Shown one piece after another: positions 35,893 to 44,753 of a stretch of DNA of 64,000 nt. The stretch is from Betaproteobacteria bacterium (GTDB lineage: Bacteria; Pseudomonadota; Gammaproteobacteria; Burkholderiales; Ga0077523), in contig JANXYG010000056.1 of the NCBI GenBank assembly GCA_025350245.1, positions 1 through 64,000 on the forward strand. The letters run 5' to 3'. The notes under the pieces are model-generated. The model saw only the letters and a program-made list of their open reading frames with translations. It did no database searches and was not told the origin of the DNA. The position numbers and the translations under genes are program-made. Within the stretch, counting starts at the first letter, position 1, and the number at the start of each line of letters is the position of its first letter.

Positions 35893-35968
35893 GCCCCAGG
35901 CCGGTAGGCCCACCGAAACCGTCCGGCGTCGCCTGCGCAGCGCGCTTCTGCGAGGCGTTGGCGTCCCC

Positions 35969-35974
35969 TATAAT
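35969..35974 (+). promoter_or_regulatory. -10 element of the c5-type cytochrome gene
   Basis: A perfect TATAAT lies 40 bp before the cytochrome ATG. TTCTGC occupies the -35 position with a 17-bp spacer but matches TTGACA poorly. Confidence 0.5.
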
Positions 35975-36014
35975 CATGGGCCACTCCGGAATCCCCGCAT
36001 CTTCAGAGGCAGCC

Positions 36015-36539
36015 ATGGCCAACCCCGTTCACGCAGAAGAATCCTTTATCAAGACGCCCAAGCAGCTCGCGATCGTCGTCGTGGCGGCGTTCGCTGTGCC
36101 GGTGATCGTCATCGTCGCGCTGGCGCAATACTTCACCGGCGGCCTGCACATCAAGGATGACGACCCTGCGTTCACCGCGGCAGCGACCGCGAAGCGGATC
36201 AAGCCGGTTGGTGACCTCGTTTTCGGCGCGGCCCCGCCACCGCCATCGGCGCCGACAGCGGCGCCCGCCGGCGCGGTCAAGGTGGCGGCGGCCGGACCGA
36301 CCGATGGCAAGGGTGTGGTCGAGAAAGTCTGCAACGTGTGTCATGGCGCAGGTATCGCCGGTGCCCCCAAGGCGGGCGACAAAGTCGCGTGGTCGCCCCG
36401 GATCTCACAGGGCAAACCTGCGCTGTACGAACACGCGATCAAGGGCATCCGCATGATGCCGGCCAAAGGCGGCAATGCGGCACTTGCCGATGGCGAGGTC
36501 AAGGCGGCCGTCGACTACATGGTCGGCATGGCGAAGTAA
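36015..36539 (+). CDS. membrane-anchored c5-type cytochrome c
   Basis: This 174-aa protein has one N-terminal transmembrane anchor (about residues 17-40, LAIVVVAAFAVPVIVIVALAQYF), an Ala/Pro-rich linker, and a C-terminal monohaem domain. The haem is attached at CNVCH (about residue 108), and Met in GIRMMPAKGG is the likely axial ligand. It is exported with its haem domain in the periplasm and probably shuttles electrons to a terminal oxidase or reductase. The ATG at 36015 has AGAGG five bases upstream; the ORF extension to 35877 overlaps the promoter. A terminator follows. Confidence 0.86.
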   Translation: MANPVHAEESFIKTPKQLAIVVVAAFAVPVIVIVALAQYFTGGLHIKDDDPAFTAAATAKRIKPVGDLVFGAAPPPPSAPTAAPAGAVKVAAAGPTDGKGVVEKVCNVCHGAGIAGAPKAGDKVAWSPRISQGKPALYEHAIKGIRMMPAKGGNAALADGEVKAAVDYMVGMAK

Positions 36540-36565
36540 GCCCACATGCGGGTTTGGCCAAGAAC

Positions 36566-36594
36566 AGCGCAGCCGGCGGCTGCGCTTTTTTTTT
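36566..36594 (+). terminator. rho-independent terminator after the c5-type cytochrome gene
   Basis: AGCGCAGCC-GGC-GGCTGCGCT forms a 9-bp stem followed by nine T residues, 26 bp after the stop codon. This is a textbook intrinsic terminator. Confidence 0.92.
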
Positions 36595-36647
36595 CCTGCG
36601 GCGAGACTGTCGCGTTCCCCCTTTCAGGCTGATACGCCGCGCTGGCC

Positions 36648-37475
36648 ATGGCCACCTACGCCATCGGTGATCTGCAGGGTTGTTTTGCGCCGCTGCAGCA
36701 GTTGCTCGGCGAGATCGGCTACTCGCGCTCGCGTGACCGGCTGTGGTTCGTCGGTGACGTGGTCAACCGCGGGCCCGCCTCGCTCGAAGCATTGCGGTTC
36801 GTCCGTGATCTGGGCACGGACGCGGTGATGGTGCTGGGCAATCACGACCTGCACCTCCTGGTCTCGGCCTGGGGTGGCCGCAAGATCCACAAGGACGACA
36901 CGCTCGACGACATTCTGGCGGCGCCCGATCGCGTCGAACTGCTCGACTGGTTGCGGCGGCAGCCGCTGATGCACGTCGAGGACGACTATGCCATGGTGCA
37001 TGCCGGTCTGTTGCCGCAATGGACCATCGGCCAGGCCAGCGACCTGGCCCGCGAAGCCGAGGTCGCGCTGCGCGCCGACGACTACGAAGCGTTCTACGCT
37101 CGCATGTATGGCAACGACCCCGAGCGCTGGCACGATTCGCTCGCGGGCTGGGACCGGTTGCGCGTGATCGTGAATGCGATGACGCGACTGCGCATCTGCA
37201 CACCCGATGGCGTGATGGAGTTCGCGCACAAGGGCGAACTAGCCGACATTCCCGAGGGCTACCTGCCCTGGTTCGACGTGCCAGCGCGGCGCAGCACGTC
37301 GCACACGATCGTGTGCGGGCACTGGAGCGCGCTCGGACTCAGGTCCGGGTCACGGCTTCTGGCGCTGGATACGGGGTGTCTCTGGGGACGAGCCTTGACG
37401 GCGGTTCGACTGGAAGACCGGAAGCTTTTTTCCGTCGCGTGCCCGGCGCCGGCAAAGAAAGCGCGGCAGCAATGA
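36648..37475 (+). CDS. apaH: symmetrical bis(5'-nucleosyl)-tetraphosphatase ApaH
   Basis: This 275-aa metallophosphatase splits Ap4A into two ADP. The calcineurin-type metal ligands are visible in [28 protein letters not shown] and VHAGLLPQW, with the C-terminal CGHWSALGL and [19 protein letters not shown] typical of ApaH. Length matches E. coli ApaH (280 aa). Its last 137 bp overlap, tail to tail, the 3' end of olsA on the other strand. Confidence 0.94.
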   Translation: MATYAIGDLQGCFAPLQQLLGEIGYSRSRDRLWFVGDVVNRGPASLEALRFVRDLGTDAVMVLGNHDLHLLVSAWGGRKIHKDDTLDDILAAPDRVELLDWLRRQPLMHVEDDYAMVHAGLLPQWTIGQASDLAREAEVALRADDYEAFYARMYGNDPERWHDSLAGWDRLRVIVNAMTRLRICTPDGVMEFAHKGELADIPEGYLPWFDVPARRSTSHTIVCGHWSALGLRSGSRLLALDTGCLWGRALTAVRLEDRKLFSVACPAPAKKARQQ

Positions 37476-38214
37476 GCGCGGCGGACTGCTCCGCCAGGTC
37501 GCGGCGGTGCAGTCCGAGCGTCGCGACCGGTTCGCAGAACGCGAGTTCGGCAACGGTCTCGCGCTGGCTCGCAAGCAATCGCATCGATTCGAGCAGGGAT
37601 CGCGTTCCGGTGTAGGTGGCGTGCTCGCTGCGGCGGCCATCGGGATAGAGATAACGCATGGCCACCGGTACCGCCGTGCCGCCGGTGGCCACGATGGGTT
37701 GCAGCAACGAGGCATGGAACGGCAGGACTTCGGTGCCATCGGTGGTCGTGCCCTCGGCAAAGACCACCACGCGGTCACCGGCGCGCAGCGCATCCGCCAC
37801 CGAATCGTTGATGCGAGCGGTATCGCGCCGCCGCTCGCGCTCGATGAACAGCGTGCCGCTGCGTGCGCTCAGCCAGCCGACCACCGGCCACTTGCGGATC
37901 TCGGACTTGGCGACGAAACGTGCCGACCATGCCGTGTTGATCAGGAAGATATCGAGCCACGAAACATGGTTTGCGACCAGCATCAGCGGCCCGTCGACAC
38001 GAGGTGGCGTGCCGATGATGCGCAACCGGATGCCGAGAATGCCGAGGCCGTTGCGGCACCACCGACACTTGAGCCGGACGCGCGCCTCGGGACCGACCAG
38101 CGGAAAGAACAATGCCGTGGTGAGCACGCCCTCGGTCAGATGCAGACCGAGGCGCAGCATGCGCCAGGCGCGAACGGCAGGACTGGTTTCCAGGGTGCCG
38201 GTATCAGTGTTCAT
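37339..38214 (-). CDS. olsA: lysophospholipid-type acyltransferase, probable OlsA (lyso-ornithine lipid acyltransferase)
   Basis: This 291-aa PlsC-family acyltransferase has the catalytic NHVSWLD (HX4D, about residue 85), FIERERRRD, the substrate motif [12 protein letters not shown] and VPVAMRY, with one or two N-terminal hydrophobic segments. PlsC and OlsA cannot be separated by motif, but it overlaps the olsB-type gene by 11 bp, so OlsA (adding the second acyl chain of ornithine lipid) is the better call. The catalytic domain ends near LIAAALSL. The last roughly 45 residues read the antisense strand of the apaH 3' end and are probably a non-conserved extension. Confidence 0.82.
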   Translation of the reverse strand: MNTDTGTLETSPAVRAWRMLRLGLHLTEGVLTTALFFPLVGPEARVRLKCRWCRNGLGILGIRLRIIGTPPRVDGPLMLVANHVSWLDIFLINTAWSARFVAKSEIRKWPVVGWLSARSGTLFIERERRRDTARINDSVADALRAGDRVVVFAEGTTTDGTEVLPFHASLLQPIVATGGTAVPVAMRYLYPDGRRSEHATYTGTRSLLESMRLLASQRETVAELAFCEPVATLGLHRRDLAEQSAALIAAALSLPAPGTRRKKASGLPVEPPSRLVPRDTPYPAPEAVTRT

Positions 38215-38962
38215 GCTTCATGAAGTGCCTCGCATACCGGCCATCGAGCCGGGACATCGGCAGCAGCATGAGCAGATCGGCGGTATTGAATTCGGGGTCC
38301 CAGGCGGGCGCGCCGCATACATAGGCGCCGCAGCGCACGTAACCCTTGATGAGCGGCGGCACGTCGGCGTCCAGCCGGCCGTTCAAGCGCGCCAACGGCA
38401 GCGGATGCCGGGGAAACACCCGGTACTCGATCGGGCTCATGCTGGAACCCGAAAGGGCATTGTAGATGCTCGCCGCGCCATGTCCTCCGTCGGCCATGCC
38501 GATGGAGGCGCAGCCGAGCATGTATTCGTAGTGATGCGAGAGCATATATTGCGCGAGCCCGTGCCACAGCATGGCGATGGTGCCGCCGTTCCGGTGCTCC
38601 GGATGCACGCACGAACGTCCGACCTCGACGGCGCGATCCCGCAGATGATCGAGCCGCGTCAGATCGAACTCGTTGTCGGAGTAGAAGCCGCCGAGCTTGC
38701 TTGCCTGGGCGCCGGTCAGGATGCGGTAGGTGCCGACCACCTCTCCCGACGCGACATCCCGCACGATCAGGTGCTCGCAGTGTGGATCGTAGCGATCGCG
38801 GTCGACACCGGGTTCCGGGCTGTCGAGCCTGGCACCCATCTCATCGGCAAACACCCGCCAACGCAGTTTCTGGGCTTCGCGCACTTCGGCTTCGGTCATG
38901 GCCAAGTGTACGCTGAGGCGGTTGCCGTGAGCCTTGCGGGTCCGCGGCAGTGTGCGCAACAT
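38204..38962 (-). CDS. olsB: L-ornithine N-alpha-acyltransferase OlsB (GNAT fold)
   Basis: This 252-aa acyltransferase matches the OlsB/hemolysin-like acyltransferase family (LRWRVFADEMGAR, VVGTYRIL, EVGRSCVHPEHRNGGTIAMLWHGLAQYM, PLIKGYVRCGAYVCGAPAWDPEFN). It would transfer a 3-hydroxyacyl chain from ACP to ornithine at the membrane surface, the first step of ornithine-lipid synthesis. GGAGG six bases before the ATG supports the start. Its promoter region contains four PhoB-like 11-bp units, and ornithine lipids are known to replace phospholipids under phosphate limitation in several bacteria. Confidence 0.87.
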   Translation of the reverse strand: MLRTLPRTRKAHGNRLSVHLAMTEAEVREAQKLRWRVFADEMGARLDSPEPGVDRDRYDPHCEHLIVRDVASGEVVGTYRILTGAQASKLGGFYSDNEFDLTRLDHLRDRAVEVGRSCVHPEHRNGGTIAMLWHGLAQYMLSHHYEYMLGCASIGMADGGHGAASIYNALSGSSMSPIEYRVFPRHPLPLARLNGRLDADVPPLIKGYVRCGAYVCGAPAWDPEFNTADLLMLLPMSRLDGRYARHFMKHEH

Positions 38963-39006
38963 GAAGGCCTCCGTGATCTGTTCGGATGGCCAACAGGTTA
39001 CGAAGC

Positions 39007-39050
39007 GCCGGTGACGACCGCGTTACCTCAACGTGAAGCTTAGGTTAAAG
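39007..39050 (-). promoter_or_regulatory. four tandem 11-bp PhoB-box-like units upstream of olsB
   Basis: On the minus strand four units with exact 11-bp period read CTTTAAC, GCTTCAC, AGGTAAC and TCGTCAC, each followed by four bases. All share T-(A/C)-A-C at positions 4-7, as in degenerate PhoB half-sites (CTGTCAT, CTGTCAC). The array ends about 45 bp before the olsB start. Individual matches are weak; period, number and target gene make it interesting. Confidence 0.38.
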
Positions 39051-39057
39051 CGATGGA

Positions 39058-39993
39058 TCAGCAGAAGGCGGTGCCGAACTCGTCCTTGAAACGGGTCTCG
39101 ATCTCGGCGCGGGTGAAATGGTGGTTCTGCGCGCCCCGCTTCGCGATCTTGAGAGCACCGATCAGCGATGCGAGCCTGCCGGTGAGTTGCCAGTCGATGC
39201 CGTTGACGATGCCGTAAAGCAGGCCGGCACGATACGCATCACCGCAACCGGTGGGATCAACGACCGCTTCGGGTTCGACGCTGGGAATCTCGTGCCGCAC
39301 ACCGCCGGTCCATACGGTCGAGCCCTCGGCGCCGCGGGTGACGATGAACGCTTTCACCTTTCGCGCCAATACCTCAATGCTCTCGCCGGTGCGCTCCTCC
39401 ACCAGCCGCGCTTCGTAGTCGTTGACGGTGACGTAGGTGGCCATGTCGATGAAGCGGCGCAGGTCGTCGCCGTCGAACATGGGCAGGCCCTGGCCCGGAT
39501 CGAAGATGAACGGCACGCCCGCTTCGTGGAACTCGCGCGCGTGCTGGACCATGCCGTCGCGCCCGTCCGGGGCCACGATGCCGACGCCGACATTCTTCGC
39601 TTCGGCGACATGATTGTCATGCGACTGCATCATCGCGCCGGGATGAAAAGCGGTGATCTGGTTGTCATCGAGATCGGTGGTGATGAAGGCCTGGGCGGTG
39701 AACGCGCCGGGCACTTCACGCAGGTGCGTCCGCGGAATGCCCAGGCTGTCGAGCCGCGCCGCATAGGGTGCGAAATCCTGGCCGACCGTGGCCATCATCT
39801 GCGGCGACCCACCGAGCAGATGCAGCGAATAGGCGATGTTGCCGGCGCACCCGCCGAACTCGCGCCGCATCTCGGGCACCAGGAAAGACACGTTCAGGAT
39901 ATGGATCTGGTCGGGCAGGATGTGGTTCTTGAACCGGTCCTGGAACACCATGATCGTGTCGTAAGCGACGGAACCGCAGATGAGAGCGTTCAT
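39058..39993 (-). CDS. PfkB-family carbohydrate/nucleoside kinase (adenosine-kinase-like)
   Basis: This 311-aa ribokinase-fold enzyme has the N-terminal glycine motif GGCAGNIAYSLHLLGG and the C-terminal signature DPTGCGDAYRAGLL, whose Asp is the catalytic base. Sequence flavour is nearest to adenosine or sugar kinases annotated in betaproteobacteria. The substrate cannot be read from sequence. It starts 47 bp upstream of the rlpA end region, on the same strand, and precedes the olsBA genes only by position. Confidence 0.88.
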   Translation of the reverse strand: MNALICGSVAYDTIMVFQDRFKNHILPDQIHILNVSFLVPEMRREFGGCAGNIAYSLHLLGGSPQMMATVGQDFAPYAARLDSLGIPRTHLREVPGAFTAQAFITTDLDDNQITAFHPGAMMQSHDNHVAEAKNVGVGIVAPDGRDGMVQHAREFHEAGVPFIFDPGQGLPMFDGDDLRRFIDMATYVTVNDYEARLVEERTGESIEVLARKVKAFIVTRGAEGSTVWTGGVRHEIPSVEPEAVVDPTGCGDAYRAGLLYGIVNGIDWQLTGRLASLIGALKIAKRGAQNHHFTRAEIETRFKDEFGTAFC

Positions 39994-40041
39994 TTTTCTC
40001 GGTAGGTTGGATGCAGGGAAAAATTCGAGACTGCCGTGGCG

Positions 40042-40995
40042 TCAACGAACGGTCACGAATGGCTTCAGCCCGAGGCGTTGCTCGATACGGGCGGCGGCGC
40101 CGAGGGCGGCCGCGCGGTCGAGATATGGGCCACTCTGCACTCGGAACACATTGTCGCGCGCGTGGATAATCGGCGAAACCCCGACGCCATCGAGTTCGAC
40201 GCGCATCTTGCGCAGGAAATCATCGGCGGCATCGTGGGCACCGAAGGCACCGAGTTGCAGAAAGATGCCCGTCTCACCGGTATCGCCCGCGACTGGTGCC
40301 GCCACGGCGGGCGCGGGCATCTCGACCGAACGGGCGAGGCCACGATCCGATTCGGGCAGGAGCGCCTCGACCTCGACCGGGCCGCTGCCACCGCCGATCA
40401 ACCCCAGTTTCCACGCCGCCACATAGGAGAGGTCGATGATCCGGTCGGCGTGAAACGGCCCGCGGTCGTTGATCCGAACGACCAACGTCTTGCCGGTGGC
40501 AAGGGCGGTCACGCGGGCATAGCTGGGGATCGGCAGAATGGTATGTGCCGCGGTCATGCCGTACATGTCATAAGTCTCGCCGCTGGAGGTCGCCTTGCCG
40601 TGGTAGCGACGACCGTACCAGCTGGCCGTGCCGCGCGCCTTGTAGGCGCCGAGCGCAGTCATGGGGGTATAGCTGCGTGCCATCGCGACATACGGACGTG
40701 CCGCCCCGCGAGCCAGCGGTTCCACGCGCGGGATGGCATCCGGAATCGAGGCCATGTCGGCGGGAGCATTGTCGCCCGGGCCATCGTCGAGATAGTAGCC
40801 ACCGGGGCGGCCCGACGACCCCGCCGGTGCCTGTGTGCTTGCGCCAGACCCGCGGTCGGAAGGCGCGGCACCGCTCTGGCGAATCGGCGTGCCCGAACAA
40901 CCGGCCAGCAATACCAGCAATCCCACAGCGGAAAACGCGAGCGGCACGGCGGGCAGACGCGCGCAACCGAAAAACCGCTCGCGGTCCGCGTTCAC
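40042..40995 (-). CDS. rlpA: septal ring lytic transglycosylase RlpA
   Basis: This 317-aa outer-membrane lipoprotein has its lipobox at LLAGC (Cys about 33). The double-psi beta-barrel domain includes GTASWYGRRYHGKATSSGETYDMY and VVRINDRGPFHADRIIDLS with the catalytic Asp region. The C-terminal SPOR domain (about residues 245-317) binds denuded peptidoglycan. It cleaves septal glycan strands. The start is the GTG at 40995, which overlaps the rodA stop (GTGA); the track ORF to 41367 is a shadow inside rodA. Confidence 0.9.
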   Translation of the reverse strand: MNADRERFFGCARLPAVPLAFSAVGLLVLLAGCSGTPIRQSGAAPSDRGSGASTQAPAGSSGRPGGYYLDDGPGDNAPADMASIPDAIPRVEPLARGAARPYVAMARSYTPMTALGAYKARGTASWYGRRYHGKATSSGETYDMYGMTAAHTILPIPSYARVTALATGKTLVVRINDRGPFHADRIIDLSYVAAWKLGLIGGGSGPVEVEALLPESDRGLARSVEMPAPAVAAPVAGDTGETGIFLQLGAFGAHDAADDFLRKMRVELDGVGVSPIIHARDNVFRVQSGPYLDRAAALGAAARIEQRLGLKPFVTVR

Positions 40996-42086
40996 TGCTG
41001 CACCAGCCGCTTGTGGGTGTGGATACTCATCAGGATCCCGATGCCGAACAGGATGGTCACGAGCGAGGTGCCGCCGTAGCTGATCAGCGGTAGTGGCACG
41101 CCGACCACGGGCAGGATGCCGCTCACCATGCCCATGTTGACGAACGCATAGGTGAAGAAGGTCATGGTCACAGCCCCCGCCATCAGGCGCGAGAACAGCG
41201 TCGAGGCGTTGCCGGTGATGTAGAGCCCGCGACCGATCAGCAGCAGGAACAGCGTGAGCAGGATCAGGTTGCCGAACAGGCCGAACTCCTCGGCATAGAC
41301 CGCGAACACGAAATCGGTGGTGCGCTCGGGCAGGAAGTCGAGCCGGGCCTGGGTGCCGTTGAGCCACCCCTTGCCGAAGACGCCGCCCGATCCCATCGCG
41401 ATGGTCGACTGGATGGTGTGATATCCGGTGCCGAGCGGATCCTGAGACGGGTCGAGCAGGGTACGCACCCGCTGCCTCTGGTAGTCATGGAGCATGCCCC
41501 AGAGCAATGGCATGGATGCAGCCGCCGCCACGCCGAGCGCGACCATCACCTTCCAGGACAATCCGGCGAGGAACAGCACGTAGAACCCGGCCGCGGTCAC
41601 CAGCAGCGCCGTGCCCAGATCGGGCTGACGCGCGATCAGCAATACCGGCACGGCCACCAGCACGCCGCCGACGATGAAATCGCGAAACTTCAGGATCGCC
41701 TCGTAACGGTCGAAGTACCACGCGAGCATGAGCGGCACGCCGATCTTCATGATCTCGGACGGCTGTATACGGGTGACGCCCAGATGCAACCAGCGGCGCG
41801 CACCATTGCTGACTTCACCGAACAAGGCCACGCCGATGAGCAGGACCAGGCCGAGGATGTAGACCGGGAGCGCGAGCCGCAGCAGATGCTGGGGCGCCAC
41901 GTTGGCGATCGCCCACAGCACGGCGGCCGCGACGGCGATGTTGATCAACTGGCCACCGACCCGCCCGAAACTTTCGCCCGACGCGCTGAACAGGACCACG
42001 AGGCCGATCGACAGGAGCATCCCCACCACGGCCAGCAGGAACGGATCGAGGTGCCGTGTCAGCAGCACGATCAGACGGTTAATCAT
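40992..42086 (-). CDS. rodA: peptidoglycan glycosyltransferase RodA (SEDS family)
   Basis: This 364-aa polytopic membrane enzyme polymerises lipid II during cell elongation with PBP2. SEDS-family features include NGARRWLHLGVTRIQPSEIMKIG, ARQPDLGTALLV and the C-terminal PVVGVPLPLISYGGTSLV. The ATG at 42086 overlaps the mrdA stop by 8 bp; the ORF extension to 42377 lies in mrdA. Part of the mreBCD-mrdA-rodA-rlpA operon. Confidence 0.94.
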   Translation of the reverse strand: MINRLIVLLTRHLDPFLLAVVGMLLSIGLVVLFSASGESFGRVGGQLINIAVAAAVLWAIANVAPQHLLRLALPVYILGLVLLIGVALFGEVSNGARRWLHLGVTRIQPSEIMKIGVPLMLAWYFDRYEAILKFRDFIVGGVLVAVPVLLIARQPDLGTALLVTAAGFYVLFLAGLSWKVMVALGVAAAASMPLLWGMLHDYQRQRVRTLLDPSQDPLGTGYHTIQSTIAMGSGGVFGKGWLNGTQARLDFLPERTTDFVFAVYAEEFGLFGNLILLTLFLLLIGRGLYITGNASTLFSRLMAGAVTMTFFTYAFVNMGMVSGILPVVGVPLPLISYGGTSLVTILFGIGILMSIHTHKRLVQQ

Positions 42087-43974
42087 GCTCGGGCTCCTCC
42101 GCGGCAGCAGGCTGCGGCTCCGACTCCTTGGGCAACTTCGGCTCCTTGCCGAGCAGGAGGTAGTCGAACAGCGCGCGGGCGATCGGCGCCGCCACCGCAC
42201 CGCCGTGCCCGCCGTTCTCGACCAGGATCGCCAGCGCCATTCGCGGCGCATCGGCCGGCGCATAAGCGATGTACAGGGCATGGTCGCGGTTGCGTTCCGC
42301 GACCTTGGACTCGTCGTACTTCTCGTTCTGCTTGATGACGACGACCTGGGCCGTGCCGGTCTTACCCGCCACCGCATATGGCACGCCGGCGAACGCCGCA
42401 GCGGCGGTACCGCCAGGTCGGTTGACGTCGGTCATGGCATCGCGCACGCGGCCCAGATTCTCGGCCGAGATGGTGAACGAGTTGAAGGGTTTGGCCTCGA
42501 TCGTGCGGCGTTCGCCAGTCTGGCTGTCTTCTACCTGTCGTACCAGGTGGGGACGATAGACCACGCCGCTGTTGGCGAGAATCGCGACGGCAAACCCGAG
42601 TTGCGCCGGCGTGGCCAGGTTGTACCCCTGGCCGATACCCACCGAGATGGTGTCGCCCAGATACCATTTTTGCTTGAACCGCTGCTGCTTCCACTCCTGC
42701 GAGGGCAGCAGGCCGCGGGATTCACCGGCGATATCGATGCCGGTTGCCTTACCGAAACCGAACTGGCCGATGAAGCGAAAGATGTTGTCGATGCCCAGAT
42801 CCTGAGCCAGACCGTAGTAGTAGGTGTCGCATGAGATGACAATCGAGCGATGCAGGTTGACCATGCCATGGCCACCCACCTTCCAGTCGCGAAAGCGATG
42901 CGCCGCACCGGCAATGACGAAGTAGCCCGGGTCCGATATCGTGTACTCCGGAGTGCGCTTGCCCAGTTCGAGACCCGCCAGCGCCATGAACGGCTTGAAC
43001 GTGGAGCCCGGTGGATACATCCCCTGGAGGGCCCGGTTGTTGAGTGGCTTGTCGGGGTCCGTGTTCAACGCCTCCCAGTTCTGGGCGTCGATACCTTCCA
43101 CGAACATGTTGGGGTCGAAGCCGGGCTTGGACACCATCGCGAGCACGCCGCCGGTGGCGGGTTCGATCGCCACCAGGGCGCCGCGTCGGGTACCGAACAG
43201 ACGCTCGGCGATCTCCTGCAGGCGCAGGTCCAGCGCCAGATGCAGATTGTTGCCCGACACCGGGAGCCCACGCCGAAGCGTTCGCACCGCCCGCCCGCCC
43301 GCGTCGGTTTCGACCTGCTCGAAACCCGTGGTGCCGTGCAGGTCGTCTTCGTAGAAACCTTCCAGTCCGATCTTGCCGATGTAGTCGGCACCGCTGTAGT
43401 TGGCGGCCGTGCCCTTGTCTTCGAGCCGGGCACGATCGCGATCGCTCAGTCGGCCGATATAGCCGATGACATGCGACGCGATATCGCCATTCGGATAGTG
43501 CCGGAACAGTCGCTCATTGATCTGCACGCCCGGAAAGCGATAGCGGTTGACGGAAAAGCGGGCGACTTCCTCATCGGTCAGGCGGGTGCGGATCGGCAAG
43601 GCGTCCAGATCGTGGCGCTCCTCCAGCAGCTTGTGAAAGCGCTTGCGGTCCTTGGGCTGGATATCGATGATCGCGGCGAGTTCATCGATCACGTGCTCGA
43701 CGTCGCCTGCCTCCTTGGAGGTGATCTCGAGCGTGAATGCCGAATAGTTATGCGCGATCACCACGCCGTTGCGGTCGAGGATCAGACCGCGATTCGGAAT
43801 CACCGGCAGCAGCGTGATGCGGTTGGCCTCCGCCAGCGTTAGGTAGTAGTCGTGCTGCACCACCTGCAGGTAGCAGAAGCGCAGCAGCAGCAGGAAGAAC
43901 ATGAACAGCACCCCGCCCGCACACACCGCCAGCCGCCACTGGAAGCGGCGCAGATCACGCGCCAGGTCGCGCAT
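42079..43974 (-). CDS. mrdA: penicillin-binding protein 2 (MrdA)
   Basis: This 631-aa class B PBP is the elongasome transpeptidase. It has one N-terminal membrane anchor (about residues 15-38), a pedestal domain starting VIPNRGLILDRNGVV, and a transpeptidase domain with SxxK PPGSTFKPF (about residue 327), SCDTYYY and AGKTGTAQV (about 536). The start at 43974 (MRDLARD) has GGGG five bases upstream; an ATG five codons earlier is possible. The track ORF to 44796 reads through the intergenic repeat and mreD and is not real coding sequence. Confidence 0.93.
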   Translation of the reverse strand: MRDLARDLRRFQWRLAVCAGGVLFMFFLLLLRFCYLQVVQHDYYLTLAEANRITLLPVIPNRGLILDRNGVVIAHNYSAFTLEITSKEAGDVEHVIDELAAIIDIQPKDRKRFHKLLEERHDLDALPIRTRLTDEEVARFSVNRYRFPGVQINERLFRHYPNGDIASHVIGYIGRLSDRDRARLEDKGTAANYSGADYIGKIGLEGFYEDDLHGTTGFEQVETDAGGRAVRTLRRGLPVSGNNLHLALDLRLQEIAERLFGTRRGALVAIEPATGGVLAMVSKPGFDPNMFVEGIDAQNWEALNTDPDKPLNNRALQGMYPPGSTFKPFMALAGLELGKRTPEYTISDPGYFVIAGAAHRFRDWKVGGHGMVNLHRSIVISCDTYYYGLAQDLGIDNIFRFIGQFGFGKATGIDIAGESRGLLPSQEWKQQRFKQKWYLGDTISVGIGQGYNLATPAQLGFAVAILANSGVVYRPHLVRQVEDSQTGERRTIEAKPFNSFTISAENLGRVRDAMTDVNRPGGTAAAAFAGVPYAVAGKTGTAQVVVIKQNEKYDESKVAERNRDHALYIAYAPADAPRMALAILVENGGHGGAVAAPIARALFDYLLLGKEPKLPKESEPQPAAAEEPEHD

Positions 43975-44123
43975 CTCGACCCCGCGCATCCCGGGCCGGA
44001 ACCCGGCCCGGGGACGCCCGAAGGGAAACCTCAGCGACAGCCGCAACAGCATGTCAGGCGCCGGCCTGTGCGCATGACACCTCCCGCCCCATGTACATCG
44101 TGAACAAAGGGCTTCCGGCGACC

Positions 44124-44213
44124 GGAGGGGCAGCGCCCACAGGGTCCCCCGAGGACGCTGCTGCCCCCTTGAGGGGGAAGGCGGAGCGCAGCGTAGCCTG
44201 GGAGTGGGCGTCC
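44124..44213 (+). repeat. dispersed GC-rich two-hairpin repeat, copy A (mrdA-mreD gap)
   Basis: This copy contains the repeat core GGGGCAGCGCCCACAGGGTC, then CCCCCTTGAGGGGG, and ends in AGCCTGGGAGTGGGCGTC seven bases from the mreD stop codon. It fills most of the 245-bp gap between mreD and mrdA and may weaken co-transcription within the operon. Confidence 0.85.
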
Positions 44214-44219
44214 ACTCAT

Positions 44220-44753
44220 CTAGACATCGTCCGGATTCGAGCGCTGCTGGAGTGGGATTTTCAGTACTGCCACCAGCACCGGCCACAGCGCGGCGCCCGT
44301 CAGGCTCGCGGCAAACCACACCATCCCCGGGAACTCGGCACCCGCCACCAGCCGCACCAGCAACTGCAGCAACTGCTGCGCGATGAGCATCACGGCAACG
44401 TGCGCTATCTGATAAGGCAGGGCGAACATCCGGATACGCCGATGCAGGAAGATCGCGCCGAACATCAGCACCGAGTAGGCCAGCGCATGTTGGCCGAACA
44501 GGCTGGCGTCGGCGACGTCCATGACCAGTCCGAGCAGCCACGCCGACACCAATCCGAGCCTGCGGGGTTGAAACACCCCCCAGTAGACCAGCAGCAACGC
44601 GACGAAATCGGGCCACACCCAGGCCACGAACCTCGGCATCGGCACCAGTTGGAGTAGAACCGCGGCAAAAACGGTGAGCAGGATGTAGCGGGAAGCCACC
44701 GGCAGCAGAATTTCGCTGCCGTGAATGTTGTCGCCGATGCTGTTCCGGGTCAT
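44220..44753 (-). CDS. mreD: rod shape-determining protein MreD
   Basis: This 177-aa inner-membrane protein has five or six hydrophobic segments and belongs to the elongasome scaffold with MreC. The early ILLPVASRYILLTVFAAVLLQLVP and the WPDFVALLLVYWGVFQPRRLGLVSAWLLGLVMDVADASLFGQHALAY region are characteristic. Its start overlaps the mreC stop (ATGA). A repeat copy lies immediately after its stop codon. Confidence 0.92.
   Translation of the reverse strand: MTRNSIGDNIHGSEILLPVASRYILLTVFAAVLLQLVPMPRFVAWVWPDFVALLLVYWGVFQPRRLGLVSAWLLGLVMDVADASLFGQHALAYSVLMFGAIFLHRRIRMFALPYQIAHVAVMLIAQQLLQLLVRLVAGAEFPGMVWFAASLTGAALWPVLVAVLKIPLQQRSNPDDV

Noticed and set aside
37658-39043. 461-aa plus-strand ORF opposite olsA and olsB
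   Set aside because: Shadow of the conserved acyltransferase genes on the minus strand.
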